In this document: positions 11,222-21,769 of the stretch, piece by piece
Layout of the letters: each line of letters opens with the position of its first letter
Position numbering within the stretch: the stretch's first letter is position 1
Source of the DNA: Molanna angustata
Taxonomy: Eukaryota; Arthropoda; Insecta; Trichoptera; Molannidae
Direction of reading: 5' to 3'
Assembly (NCBI GenBank): GCA_963576475.1
Contig: OY754964.1
Coordinates: 3,526,149 to 3,590,148 of the forward strand
Length of the DNA: 64,000 nt
Position numbers and translations under genes: made by a program
The notes under the pieces: generated by a model
The model's input: only the letters and a program-made list of their open reading frames with translations
The model's database searches: none
What the model was told of the DNA's origin: nothing

Positions 11222-11562
11222 GTCCAAGTTTTATCCAATATGCAATATGGAGGAGACGAAAATAAGGCATTGGAGAGAACACGGTGGAAAGAATGTACTC
11301 CCAAAGTCTTCCACTTGTTGCCCTACATGAAAATTCAGAGGGCAGATGGATGATTGAATAATCCCTCAAAGGGTGGAAAGGCAGCTGCGGGTCCATGTCA
11401 CAAGAGGCATTAAACTCTACACCAACAGGCCCTAGAAATATTCAACCAGTATAAAAAGAATTCCGAGATTTACTAGCAATTAAATTTACGATGAATGGCA
11501 TTTGCACATTGTATAAGTATCTAAAATGTACATTTAGACATGATAGATTAGTGATTAATAAA
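11222..11562. other. Non-coding interval
   Basis: No recognised gene or repeat. The short frames here show no domain. Confidence 0.45.
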
Positions 11563-12134
11563 AACGAGTGGGTTGTGGCCAACGCTTAGCTCCTCACTAA
11601 CAATTCATTCTATAAAGTATTTAAATTTTGTATGGAAATATTCAGCATTTTCAGTTTGTTGAATTACTTTTTATAAAATATTTTATTGTGAAAACTTGAT
11701 AACTCTTCAATGCCATTTTATGTTTGAGATGTGCTTTTTTACCAATTTGAAAATAAATTTTCAAATTTTAAGTTTCCTGAGTATGGGGTCACCTTCAAAT
11801 ATTTGACAGTTAAAAAAATTGAGAAGCACTATTCAGATATCCTTCAAAATCTAATTGGGTCTAAGCGAATATTAGGTTTACATATTTGCAAAATTTGAAA
11901 AGAATCGAATGAGTACTTTAGTCTATAATCGATACAATAAATAAACACGCCGTACATAGCACACTGCAAATAGCACATAACACATAGCACACGCACACAG
12001 ATACATTGTGAGGAAACTTTCAGAATACAATCTCAGCATGATACCAGTTGATAATCTGCAATAAAAAAAATACTCTTAAAAATTGCGAAATCATAACTCC
12101 CCACTATATCCCCTTGGGTTAGTGAGGAGTGAAA
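11563..12134 (-). mobile_element. Asymmetric-inverted-repeat element, copy 3 (inverted)
   Basis: Same family as the 2.1- and 10.0-kb copies but on the opposite strand: AAAACGAGTGGGTTGTGGCC starts the element, CTCCTCACTAAC is at 11590-11601 and GTTAGTGAGGAGT at 12118-12130. The CA-rich core on this strand is at about 11950-12005. Because copies 2 and 3 are only about 1 kb apart and inverted, they could pair or support inversion of the segment between them. Confidence 0.8.
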
Positions 12135-14248
12135 AATGTACACAATTGTAGTTTGATTATCATAAATTTATCAAGATGACGCGAAACAGCAAATAAAGCA
12201 ATTTGCTATATGTTTGTATGTAATTGCATGCACTCCGATACTCAGTAGGCGAATCCGCTTTCAAATATGCTTGTCCCTGTATTATCCCATGGGTATTCAA
12301 ACTAAAATAGAATACTATTTATACGTTAGAATTTTACTAAAGCTCTTTACGTCTGAAGAAGAAAAATATCTTCTAAACCCTTAACAAGGTAAATAATGTA
12401 CCCACATTCTCTTACATACACAAACAAAGAAGGTTGTTGTTTTAAACGAATAAATTTTTCCATCTTAGAGTTGCCTCAACATAAACTTATATTTCCTAAC
12501 AATTGTATTATCGGTATAAAAGGTTTATTCTGAATTACAGCATTATCTAAACTTGTTTTGTAGTTTAGTTTCGGACTCGAACTGTTTTCAGGAAAACAAA
12601 GAAGTGCTCAACTTTGTTCGCTTCTACGATGTTCAATTTCAAAACTTCTTGAATCTTATTTTATTTCTTCAAGAATAAAATAGAAAAGTTAAAAAAATAT
12701 CGAATATTTTATATTGCAATCACAAAATGTATCTCAATCTTAATTACAACAGTAGATTGATTGATCTTAATAGACAAATTGTCACTAAAAAGGAACTTAT
12801 CTTCATCTTTTTTTTTTGCTTTTGTAGACCTATTGGTCTTGTAAGATAGATTATAGGCCTTGTGAAAAGATGAAGTCAGGATATCTCTCATATCTTTGGT
12901 GGTCCACCAGGTAACAGCGTCTTTATGGGGAATTCGTTGGCTGCTTTATTAGTTTCCTTCCTTTTTCTAGATGCATATACATATTTTGGGAGTCATGGTG
13001 TACCTATATCGTTGATTTTTATTGATTTTAATTTTAACATACAGAGACCAAATTTTATATAAATATCTTAGAACGATTTTGTTAATAATAAGGTTTAAAT
13101 AAATAATTGGTTTAAATAATTATCAAATTTAGACTGTAATTAAATTATTAAATTTTATCTAACCCAAAAATATGCTAATGAATGTGACCTTGGAATTAGA
13201 GTTTTTTTTTTAAATTAATCTTTAAAGCGCTTTTGTCCCGTTTCTATCGGGGTACGCTTTGACCATGATCCTGGAATTGGCGAGTCTGGTTATTACAGTG
13301 AAGTTTTTTTTAAATTAATATATTTATACTATTTTTTTCTGGTAGGATTTGGTTTTTGGGAGAAATATTGAGGACAATCCTATCTGCTAGATTGATATGT
13401 TTTACTTGTATTTTTTTTCGAATTTTTGGTTAAATGCTGAAACCAGAATGTCTTAAAATATATGTTTATAAAAGCATTGATACAAAAAACGAGTATAAAG
13501 AATTATGATTTTATATACGAAGTATAATATATATAATTAATTTAAGTTTCAACCATTTATGTATTCACATAATATGCGAAATTAAAAATAGATAACAGCA
13601 GCAACTAGGTATACCTGTTCTAGGGCTAGCAGTTTTACTAGTTGCTAATTATAATATTGTTATTCTTCCATTGCTAAAAAAAACGGTCTTTGTTCTTTTA
13701 TAATCTTTGTATATTCTCTTCCGGTCTTCCGTCCAGTACATTTTACAGGAGGTTTAAAGATGAATAAAAGAACGAATAGTGAATATGATACGATGTAATG
13801 TAATTCATTCTCCATCTCATGGGAAGTTTTGCATCGTGAACGTTCAGGTGTCCGTTGTATGTTCCAGGAAACTATGATGCAAGCTGTCTGTTTTCTCTTC
13901 AATATGAATATCCTCTTTTCTCTGGAATATCCCAGCGGCTTCTCTCGGCTGTCTGCCTTTCATAACAACCGGGTTGAAATATCTGTGTGGGAATTTACAA
14001 GCCTTACACATAAATCAAATGTGAATACATAATTCACAAAGGGCTATTATTAAAATATTCATTTAAAACCATAGCATATATAAAATTTTAAACCTAAATT
14101 ATATACTGACTCGTAGATGCTGTTAAAGTTATTATATTCGTATAACCTATAATGGAGACCATTTTTTAATGAAAAACGTGGACATAATAAAGATGTCACG
14201 AAATTGAGAAACAACTGAATTAGACAATCATAATATTAAAGAGATAAA
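12135..14248. other. Non-coding interval with a weak LINE trace
   Basis: No host gene recognised. On the minus strand near 12740-12925, a frame reading VTWWTTKDMRDIL...SFHKAYNLSYK resembles the linker between endonuclease and RT domains of LINEs (a WW motif followed by a basic helix), but it is short and uncertain. The remainder is AT-rich. Confidence 0.4.
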
Positions 14249-15022
14249 CATTAAATTTAATTCCATAAATAACGCATTGTAATAAAGATTTATATACTCT
14301 GGTATTCCAGATATTATCTTAAGGTATTCAATACCATGTACCTACCACATTAAATTTAATTCCATAAATAACGCATTGTAATAAAGATTTATATACTCTT
14401 GTATTCCAGATATTATCTTAAGGTATTCAATACCATGTACCTACCACATTAAATTTAATTCCATAAATAACGCTTTGTAATAAAGATTTATATACTCTTG
14501 TATTCCAGATATTATCTTAAGGTATTCAATACCATGTACCTACCGCATTAAATTTAATTCCATAAATAACGCTTTGTAATAAAGATTTATATACTCTTGT
14601 ATTCCAGATATTATCTTAAGGTATTCAATACCATGTACCTACCACATTAAATTTAATTCCATAAATAACGCTTTGTAATAAAGATTTATATACTCTTGTA
14701 TTCCAGATATTATCTTAAGGTATTCAATACCATGTACCTACCACATTAAATTTAATTCCATAAATAACGCTTTGTAATAAAGATTTATATACTCTTGTAT
14801 TCCAGATATTATCTTAAGGTATTCAATACCATGTACCTACCACATTAAATTTAATTCCATAAATAACGCTTTGTAATAAAGATTTATATACTCTTGTATT
14901 CCAGATATTATCTTAAGGTATTCAATACCATGTACCTACCACATTAAATTTAATTCCATAAATAACGCTTTGTAATAAAGATTTATATAGGTACTCTTGT
15001 ATTCCAGATATTATCTTAAGGT
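14249..15022. repeat. 99-bp satellite array, left part (about 8 units)
   Basis: Units starting CATTAAATTTAATTCC recur at 14249, 14348, 14447, 14546, 14645, 14744, 14843 and 14942, an exact 99-bp period with only a few differences between units. Each unit contains the short palindrome GGTATTCAATACC. The eighth unit carries a 5-bp insertion (TATAGGTAC) and is cut at 15022 by an LTR retrotransposon; the array resumes at 23868. The near identity of units indicates recent homogenisation. Confidence 0.95.
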
Positions 15023-15696
15023 TAAAGCTGATTGGTAACCGGAGGGGTTACCAATCAACAGTGGTTATTAACCAGATGGGTTACTATTAAATATATGTGG
15101 TAACCAGAGGGGTTACCAGTAAAGAGAGTTTACTATATCCCAAGTGGATATGATTTGAAATAAGAACACAAGGACAGTGGTTTAGAGAGAAGAAGAAAGA
15201 ATGGTCAAAAGTAACAATGAGTATATTGATCACAATTAATAGTTTGCTTAAGGGTAAATTTACAATTGATGAAATAACTTACAAAGGAACTTTCTCACGA
15301 TGAGTAGGTATAACGAGCGAGTTAGCGGGTGTGTTCGAAGTGTCCGAATCTTCGCATGGTGAAGTACCATCGTGCTCGCGAGGTCGAGAGATGAAGTGTC
15401 GGCGAGACGGCGTGGTCGTAACGGCGGCTAGAAGTGACGAATCGAAGTGACGGAAATACGGAAATGAAGTGACGACGTGTAGAGGTGTAGACTCCCTTAA
15501 ATAGTGCTGCGCTGGGGGTAGCAAGTTCAATGTCCTCGAACTTTCTAGACTTATTTATTTGAAGTGTCATACCCAGTTGAGGAGTATTGTCACTTGTTTG
15601 ACGTTGCGGGCGATGAACTCGGCCTAGCGATAAACAAATGTACTTGCCGTCGCTAGGCGCGCGCTCGAAAGAAATTTCGAGATGTGGTCTGCCACA
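15023..15696 (-). repeat. 3' LTR of element B
   Basis: 674 bp, TGTGGCAGACC... at 15696 (minus-strand start) to the end at 15023. By eye it differs from the other LTR only by one missing base in CAGT(A)GGTTATT. A TATTTAAGGG box lies near 15500 on the minus strand. The last ~90 bp contain repeated GGTAACC/GGTTACC inverted pairs, including ATTGGTAACCGGAGGGGTTA...CCAAT, able to form small hairpins. Confidence 0.92.
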
Positions 15697-15712
15697 TTCC
15701 TCCCCTCCAAGT
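15697..15712 (-). promoter_or_regulatory. Polypurine tract of element B
   Basis: On the minus strand CTTGGAGGGGAGGAA immediately precedes the 3' LTR start TGTGGCAG. This is the expected position and composition for the plus-strand priming site and confirms the element's orientation. Confidence 0.85.
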
Positions 15713-15905
15713 GGTATCGAAGATGGCACGATACCTTGGTAGAACGTCATGGTGTGGCTGAGCTGAGGCAGTTGTTGCTGAAGATTTTTGTAGTCATTAC
15801 AATTTTGGAGAGATGGTTAGACTTGTGTTAGTTGGACTGTTGCCTAGTTGCAGATGATGATTGCGACGGATCAAGATGTGGTTGCTTTGGAAACAGTGTT
15901 CCCGT

Positions 15906-16735
15906 TCAGCCCGTTGACAATTGCAGTGTGTCGGTGAGGCTTGTTCGTACACAAAGCTGTGGAGTCCGTGGAGTCAGTGTAGTCCGTGGAGTCCGATAAG
16001 CTGTGCAGTGTAATTGGCATCTAAACATTCTTGTCGAATTTGCAGAACTGTGCAGTTGGCTTGCGTTGGCATTTTCGAAGTTTTCGTTGACTGTCGTCGT
16101 GTTGACAGCGTGTGTTGACAGTGACGTGTTGACAGCGTCGTGTTGACCGTGTCGTGTAGACGTCGTGTTGTCGTGGTTGAGCAGCTCCTTGGGTATGCGA
16201 GACAGAGTGCGAGTCATAAGCATAACACGAAGGATGGGACAGCGTCCCAACAAAATCATTCCTCGTTCAAAGACGTGCGTAGCGATGAGACGAGGTGAGT
16301 TTTTGTGTGCTCGAGATGTGTGCGTTCGTTCATATTTGGGTGTCCGACAGCTTTGGAGTAGTTCTCCAGTGGGGCCTTTGTGTGCATTCTTTGCTGCGCA
16401 TCAAGTGAGTCTGATGTCTTTGGGAATACATGCCAGTATAGCGAGTGCTTGTGCATTCTTTGCCGCGCATCAAGTGAGTCTGATGTCTTTGGGAATACGT
16501 GCCAGTATAGCGAGTTGTAGCGTGTCGGTGTTGCTCTTGGTTGCTGATGAAAACCATTTTTTGCTGATGTTGTCCATCTTGATTTGGTGCCGTTGCCAAT
16601 GTTGTTCATCTTGATTTGGTGCCGTTGACAATGTTTGCCATCTTGATTTATCGATGTTGATAATGTCGCTTTCCATCTTGGTTTGATGCTGATGATGATG
16701 ATAACGTTGATCATCTTGCTTCTATAGTTGTACAT
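15906..16735 (-). other. Repeat-derived open frames in element B
   Basis: Two minus-strand frames (159 codons from 16735 to 16256 and 117 codons from 16259 to 15906) overlap in an ATGA. They lack any recognised domain and are rich in H, N, Q, R, S and T. The DNA beneath consists of degenerate minisatellites: a 69-bp unit repeated at 16381 and 16450, a ~35-bp CATCTTGATTTGGTGCCGTT unit near 16570-16700, GTCGTGTTGAC repeats near 16085-16175 and GTGGAGTCC repeats near 15958-15995. I therefore do not call genes; a degenerate gag remnant remains possible. Confidence 0.5.
16381..16518. repeat. 69-bp tandem duplication in element B
   Basis: TGTGCATTCTTTG(C)TGCGCATC begins at 16381 and again at 16450, with a few differences. 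A 69-bp period (23 codons) preserves frame, which is why the minus-strand frame shows a repeated LYWHVFPKTSDSLDA segment. Confidence 0.9.
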
Positions 16736-16737
16736 AG

Positions 16738-17349
16738 TGTGGCGATTGCGCCAATTGCGCCGCGCAGTGCTTCGCTGCGCTGAGTACTTCGGCAGGCGCC
16801 ATCTTGCCCTGCGCCGTATTCACAGCCCGTCTCCTATTTAAGGGGAAGCACAGCGCGCCCAGACCATTCCGCTCATCCAGATCTCGAAGCTAGGCATCAC
16901 GCTGCCCGACCGCTCGTCGTCGTTCAAATCGTCCGCGTTTCAAATTTACATTTATATTCATTAAATAATAACTCGACATTTCTGTACCAAGTAATAATAG
17001 TAAACAACAATTGTAATCATCATCTTGATAAATAAAAGAGTAAGTTAAATTTCCTGTTACATCTTTCAATCTGTCAACCATTCCTACCTGAGTAATATTT
17101 GATAATAATATTTAATCTATTGTATACGGTATCGCAGTTGCTTGGTCGATCAATCTGTGGCTCAGCTGTCGGGACTATCCGAACAGACCGCCACCAGGTT
17201 CGAACCAAGCGGTTGCGATATCATTTGGGTTGTATGTAGCTGAAGGCGGACAAACAGGTAATACCTACACGTCCAACTGACCGACCTTACCACCTCAATT
17301 ACAGGCTTGCATATCAGCTCACGCTGGTATGCAATCTTATACCCCCAAA
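16738..17349 (+). repeat. 5' LTR of element A
   Basis: Begins TGTGGCGATTGCGCC. A TATTTAAGG promoter-like box is at 16835-16843, and AATAAA (17031-17036) could serve polyadenylation. The first ~200 bp is markedly GC-richer than its surroundings. It ends CTTATACCCCCAAA just before ACTGGTGACCC; the exact end was set by the ATAG duplication and equal LTR length, not by a canonical CA end. Confidence 0.9.
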
Positions 17350-17545
17350 ACTGGTGACCCGAACGTGTCTGAACATACCTTCTAAACAGTCCCAAAACTG
17401 GTGACCCGAACGTGTCTGAACATACCTTCTAAACAGTCCCAAAACTGGTGACTCCTGATCGTGTCTCTGAACACCCACCAGTCCAAAACTGGTGATCCGA
17501 ACGTGTCTCTGAACACACACATACCTTCAGAAACTGGTAAAATTC
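17350..17545 (+). repeat. Tandem primer-binding-site-like array of element A
   Basis: TGGTGACCCGAACGTG starts at 17352, two bases after the LTR end. It recurs at 17399 (identical), 17446 (TGGTGACTCCTGATCGTG), 17490 (TGGTGATCCGAACGTG) and, truncated, at 17535, with a period of 44-47 bp. Each copy is preceded by CCAAA or similar, imitating the CCCCCAAA end of the LTR, so the repeat unit looks like LTR end plus PBS. One such site is normal for an LTR element; five is not. Confidence 0.85.
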
Positions 17546-19660
17546 CGAAATCGTTTAAAAAACTCAGGTACTTTTATTTTGTGCTCATAATTTCAATTGT
17601 TATTCTGTGGTAAAAAATCTGGTGAGCCTATCACAACCTATTGTGCCTTTTTAACGTAAAATCAGTAGTTTTATTAAACAGAACAATAATACGTGTTCAT
17701 TAATATACTGCGCAACATTTTACTGCACGACAGAAACAAAGGATTTAACAGGAATTAATACTTGAACAGCGAGGTCTGGATGAACGTAATCACTCGAGCA
17801 GGTAACACATATATTACAAGCTAATATATTAAATACATTTGTCTTATAATTTGTCAAAAATTAATTACAAGTGTACCCGCTCAAAAACGCTCAAAAACGC
17901 TCAAAAACGTTCAAAAAACGTTCAAAAACGCTCAGACGCAAATTCCACCTAACTTAACATATTTACAATTGTTTAATATATAACTAATATGTACTTTATA
18001 TATTTTTTTTTCATGACTGACGAGACGCAAAAATAATCCAGACGGAACAATTAAAAAAAAAAGCTGCCTAAAAAAAAAACAAAAGTACCAGAAAATAAAT
18101 AAATACATACAAAGGACGAAGGTATAAAAATCTAAAGCAAAAAGCCAGAGAACCAAAACGCCGAATAGAGGTATAAAAATTATAATATTATTAAAAAAGC
18201 CTAAAGTCATTATAAATATTTTATTTTGTTCATAATTGATTAAACGCAAAAAAATAAAAATTAAAAACAAATTTCAAAAAATATTTATTTTTGCTAAATA
18301 TCGTAATACGTAAAAATTAAAAAATTATCAATAAAAAATACATATTACATTCCCAAATAAAACCATTATCATAAAAACTAAAAATTAGAAACATATAGCT
18401 AAATAATTATTATATTCGTAAAACGCATATTTTTATGTAAAAATTCAGTAAACCAAATATATGTTTAAGAATGTTACACCGTGTCCATCCGTAATAAAAA
18501 ACAAAGGTAAACGAACTTCAAACAAAAGGCTCGCGAATGAACTCGTATAACCCCTATATAACAGCGATAACGGTCAGGTCAATACCCCATTCACAAAAGT
18601 GAAAGTTACCGTGCATAATAATATTTAAACATCTTCGCCAATATAATAGTATACGTCGAAAAAAATAAAATACATTAAATATTTAAATAAATTAGATACA
18701 TCGTTTCTAAACATAATTATAGGAATAAAACAATTGTATACAATTACAATTAAATAAAATAAAATACGTACGCAAACGAACATTATAATATATTTTTAAA
18801 ATATTTTTTCGAAATAATTTTTTTGAAAATAAACTAAACTAATGCTTCTAAAACTATAATATTAAAATATTATTCTAAAAAATAATCTCCAACAAGCATA
18901 CGATACGGAAGTTTAAAACTATTACTATAATATAGAAAGCAAATTTAAACAATTACTAACTACAAATAAACATTGTTTTTAAATACAATCGAAATAAATA
19001 AAAATAAAAAGCCGTGATACATCGAGCAGCTACAAATAGCTAAAACATTATAAAATATTTACAAAATATTATACTTAATATTTTACTTTATTTTTTATAA
19101 AAAAACACTACAACTATAAAACCATGATCGAACAATAAAAATAATACGATACGATAGCGAATACGTTCCAGAATATAGAAACATTGAAACTATAGTATAC
19201 GGTAGTAAAAATACCTAACCATAATCAAACATTAAAACCTTATTATATATTAACTATATAATACAGCAACAAACTGGTACTATAAACTTAACTATATTAT
19301 ATTAACTATGTAATACTACAAAAAGTATTATAAAACATTAAAATTATAAAACATTGAAACATGGCATACATAATAATAATAAATATTATAAACATACTCG
19401 TATATTAAATTTAAAAAAAAACATTGTACAATACAATACGAAACAAACAAATAACATTATATGGCATCATACATAATACAATACTTCAGCAACGAGTATA
19501 AACATACTTATAAATCAAATCAAATGGAACTTATAATACTTATAAATACTTATAACCAAATGGAACTTGCAAATTATAAAAAACATTTTATACCTATCAA
19601 TCATCGCAAGTACAAACATTTACATTGTATAATTCTATTGTATAATTTTAAAATTTCAAA
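17546..19660 (+). other. AT-rich non-coding interior of element A
   Basis: About 2 kb of extremely AT-rich sequence between the PBS array and the broken frames, with no frame of protein-like composition. The plus strand is A-rich, which is common in retroelement genomic RNAs. No promoter or RNA gene recognised. Confidence 0.6.
17879..17938 (+). repeat. CTCAAAAACG decamer repeat
   Basis: CTCAAAAACG or GTTCAAAAACG is repeated about five times in tandem. It lies in the AT-rich, non-coding part of element A. Confidence 0.85.
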
Positions 19661-19685
19661 TTGAGCATCAAAGACATCAACAAGA

Positions 19686-19858
19686 ATCATCTGGACGACT
19701 TCATACAGCAACTAGCTGCCCCCGCATTCAACCGCATCACTACATAGAAGAAAAAAATATTTATGATGAATCACATCATCATCATCATCTGGACGACTTC
19801 ATACAGCAACTAGCTGCCCCCGCATTCTACCGCATCACTACCGGGAAGAAATTAACTA
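19686..19858 (+). repeat. 98-bp direct duplication in element A
   Basis: CATCTGGACGACTTCATACA...CCCGCATTC starts at 19688 and again at 19786, with small differences at the ends (CAACCGC versus TACCGC). It lies just upstream of the frame beginning ATGGATGAACC at 19858. Confidence 0.85.
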
Positions 19859-20852
19859 TGGATGAACCACTGCATCTTCACATCATACCAGCATTCAACC
19901 GGAGCATCGCTGAGGATCATCTTTGGTACCGCCAATACTCACTGCTCAACACCGCTGAAGAACCAGCAACGTTTGCCTTTTGAGAACATCTCCGTGCCAG
20001 CATCACACATACACTTACTACAAGAGCACGCAAAGTCTTCCCCAAGTCATCGCCATCATTGCTCTGACGAGGAACGATTTTGTTGGACATACAACGTCTC
20101 TTCCTTCATGGCCTGCACGCAAAGAGCTAATGTCAACCTCCTTGCGACGCATGAAGAAACGAAGCTGCTCAACATTTACGTGTCACCGCCCTGAGGAGTT
20201 CACATCAATCCTTCTCCGGTTTCACGAAATGTACCCAGGTTACACTGAAGTCCCATGCACTTCAAAGCCGTCAACATGGCGCACCGCAAATACCTACAGG
20301 TTACACTGAAGTCCCATGCACTTCAAAGCCGTCAACATGGCGCACCGCAAAACCCTACAGGCTACACTGGATACTCTACATCCAAAGCTGTCTCATGACG
20401 ACACGCCGAAAACCACAAGACACCCTCGTGCTTCGCCCTTGCCGGCACACGAAGCAGCTGTCGAATATTTATATACAAGCATACACACGCTGAGCACACT
20501 GCAAACCATTTCGCCTAGCTGGATAAATACCTACTACAGGAAGATATTCCCGACAAAGTCGAAGCATCCATGCATACAACTGCATCAATTTTCTACATAC
20601 ATAACACATCTACTTCATCCTGAACAAAAAATAGAACTTCTACACTTCATAACAGAAAACTGGGGACCATTCACAATTAATGGTACACTACGAAGTCGCA
20701 ATCAACAACACCCAACAAGCTATACCACTGAGGAACACATAAGGATGTCCAGCCAGCACACGCAGGACGACACTCCTCCATTCACCTCAATAGCAGAGCA
20801 ACTACACGCCATCACAAGAGCAGCAAATCATACCAGCAGCAGAAATTTTTAA
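19858..20852 (+). pseudogene. Broken, unrecognised frame(s) of element A
   Basis: Three overlapping plus-strand stretches look protein-like in turn: one from ATG 19858 interrupted by stops, one from 19980 to 20309, and one from 20316 to 20852 (178 codons, His/Thr/Pro-rich, stop at 20850-20852). A 61-bp direct duplication (AGGTTACACTGAAGTCCCAT at 20237 and 20298) lies at the junction of the last two. No Cys-His zinc knuckle, protease, RT or integrase motif is visible. Position and composition would suit a degenerate gag-like gene, but the function is unknown and I do not assign one. Confidence 0.45.
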
Positions 20853-21111
20853 AAGATAAGTAACTTCATACTTTGTACAAAAACAAATTTATACTTATAA
20901 TATGATTAACTTTATATACGTATAGATTAAGTTGTATTTAAATAATTACATTACTGTGTATTAGAAAAGACTACTTTTCGTATAGAAATTCATTACATAA
21001 CATGTACATAGCGGTTCAAAAAGAAAACCCTATACAAATAACATAACAAATCAAATGCTTTAAAAAAATTTTTTATCTTTCACAGAACGCAATGTAAGGA
21101 CTTTGAACTTC

Positions 21112-21153
21112 GAGGAGGGGTCGTGTTTCGTCTAAGCGACTGCCAGCGGGGTC
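21112..21153 (+). promoter_or_regulatory. Candidate polypurine region of element A
   Basis: GAGGAGGGG (21112-21120) is the best purine run near the 3' LTR but lies 33 bp upstream of it. Directly before the LTR there is only CAGCGGGGTC. Either the priming site is weak or the first tract is used with a different boundary; uncertain. Confidence 0.4.
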
Positions 21154-21765
21154 TGTGGCGATTGCGCCAATTGCGCCGCGCAGTGCTTCGCTGCGCTGAG
21201 TACTTCGGCAGGCGCCATCTTGCCCTGCGCCGTATTCACAGCCCGTCTCCTATTTAAGGGGAAGCACAGCGCGCCCAGACCATTCCGCTCATCCAGATCT
21301 CGAAGCTAGGCATCACGCTGCCCGACCGCTCGTCGTCGTTCAAATCGTCCGCGTTTCAAATTTACATTTATATTCATTAAATAATAACTCGACATTTCTG
21401 TACCAAGTAATAATAGTAAACAACAATTGTAATCATCATCTTGATAAATAAAAGAGTAAGTTAAATTTCCTGTTACATCTTTCAATCTGTCAACCATTCC
21501 TACCTGAGTAATATTTGATAATAATATTTAATCTATTGTATACGGTATCGCAGTTGCTTGGTCGATCAATCTGTGGCTCAGCTGTCGGGACTATCCGAAC
21601 AGACCGCCACCAGGTTCGAACCAAGCGGTTGCGATATCATTTGGGTTGTATGTAGCTGAAGGCGGACAAACAGGTAATACCTACACGTCCAACTGACCGA
21701 CCTAACCACCTCAATTACAGGCTTGCATATCAGCTCACGCTGGTATGCAATCTTATACCCCCAAA
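21154..21765 (+). repeat. 3' LTR of element A
   Basis: 612 bp, same as the 5' LTR apart from one noticed substitution near its end. It is followed at 21766 by ATAG and then by the resumed minus-strand interior of element B. Confidence 0.9.
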
Positions 21766-21769
21766 ATAG

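Larger units (their letters stand above)
16738..21765 (+). mobile_element. LTR retrotransposon A, non-autonomous, nested in element B
   Basis: Two 612-bp LTRs (16738-17349 and 21154-21765), with only one mismatch noticed by eye (CCTTACC versus CCTAACC), enclose a 3.8-kb internal region. ATAG precedes the 5' LTR (16734-16737) and follows the 3' LTR (21766-21769), giving a 4-bp target duplication within element B. A primer-binding-site-like sequence follows the 5' LTR and is repeated in tandem. Most of the interior (17.6-19.6 kb) is very AT-rich; 19.66-20.86 kb has protein-like but broken frames. No gag-pol motif was recognised, so A is a large non-autonomous derivative. It is younger than B. 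Confidence 0.93.

Noticed and set aside
14249..15022. CRISPR-like array
   Set aside because: The whole 99-bp unit is repeated, with no variable spacers, in an insect-like genome; it is a satellite.
15279..15750. Minus-strand frames in the element B LTRs (also 23450-23741)
   Set aside because: They lie within the LTRs and have no recognised domain; repetition reflects the LTR pair, not gene conservation.
16890..17081. 63-codon minus-strand frame, also at 21306-21497
   Set aside because: It is present twice only because it lies in both LTRs of element A, antisense to the element, with no domain.
20316..20852. 178-codon frame as an intact gag gene
   Set aside because: It lacks any zinc-knuckle or capsid motif I can see and starts inside a 61-bp duplication; kept only as an unrecognised broken frame of element A.
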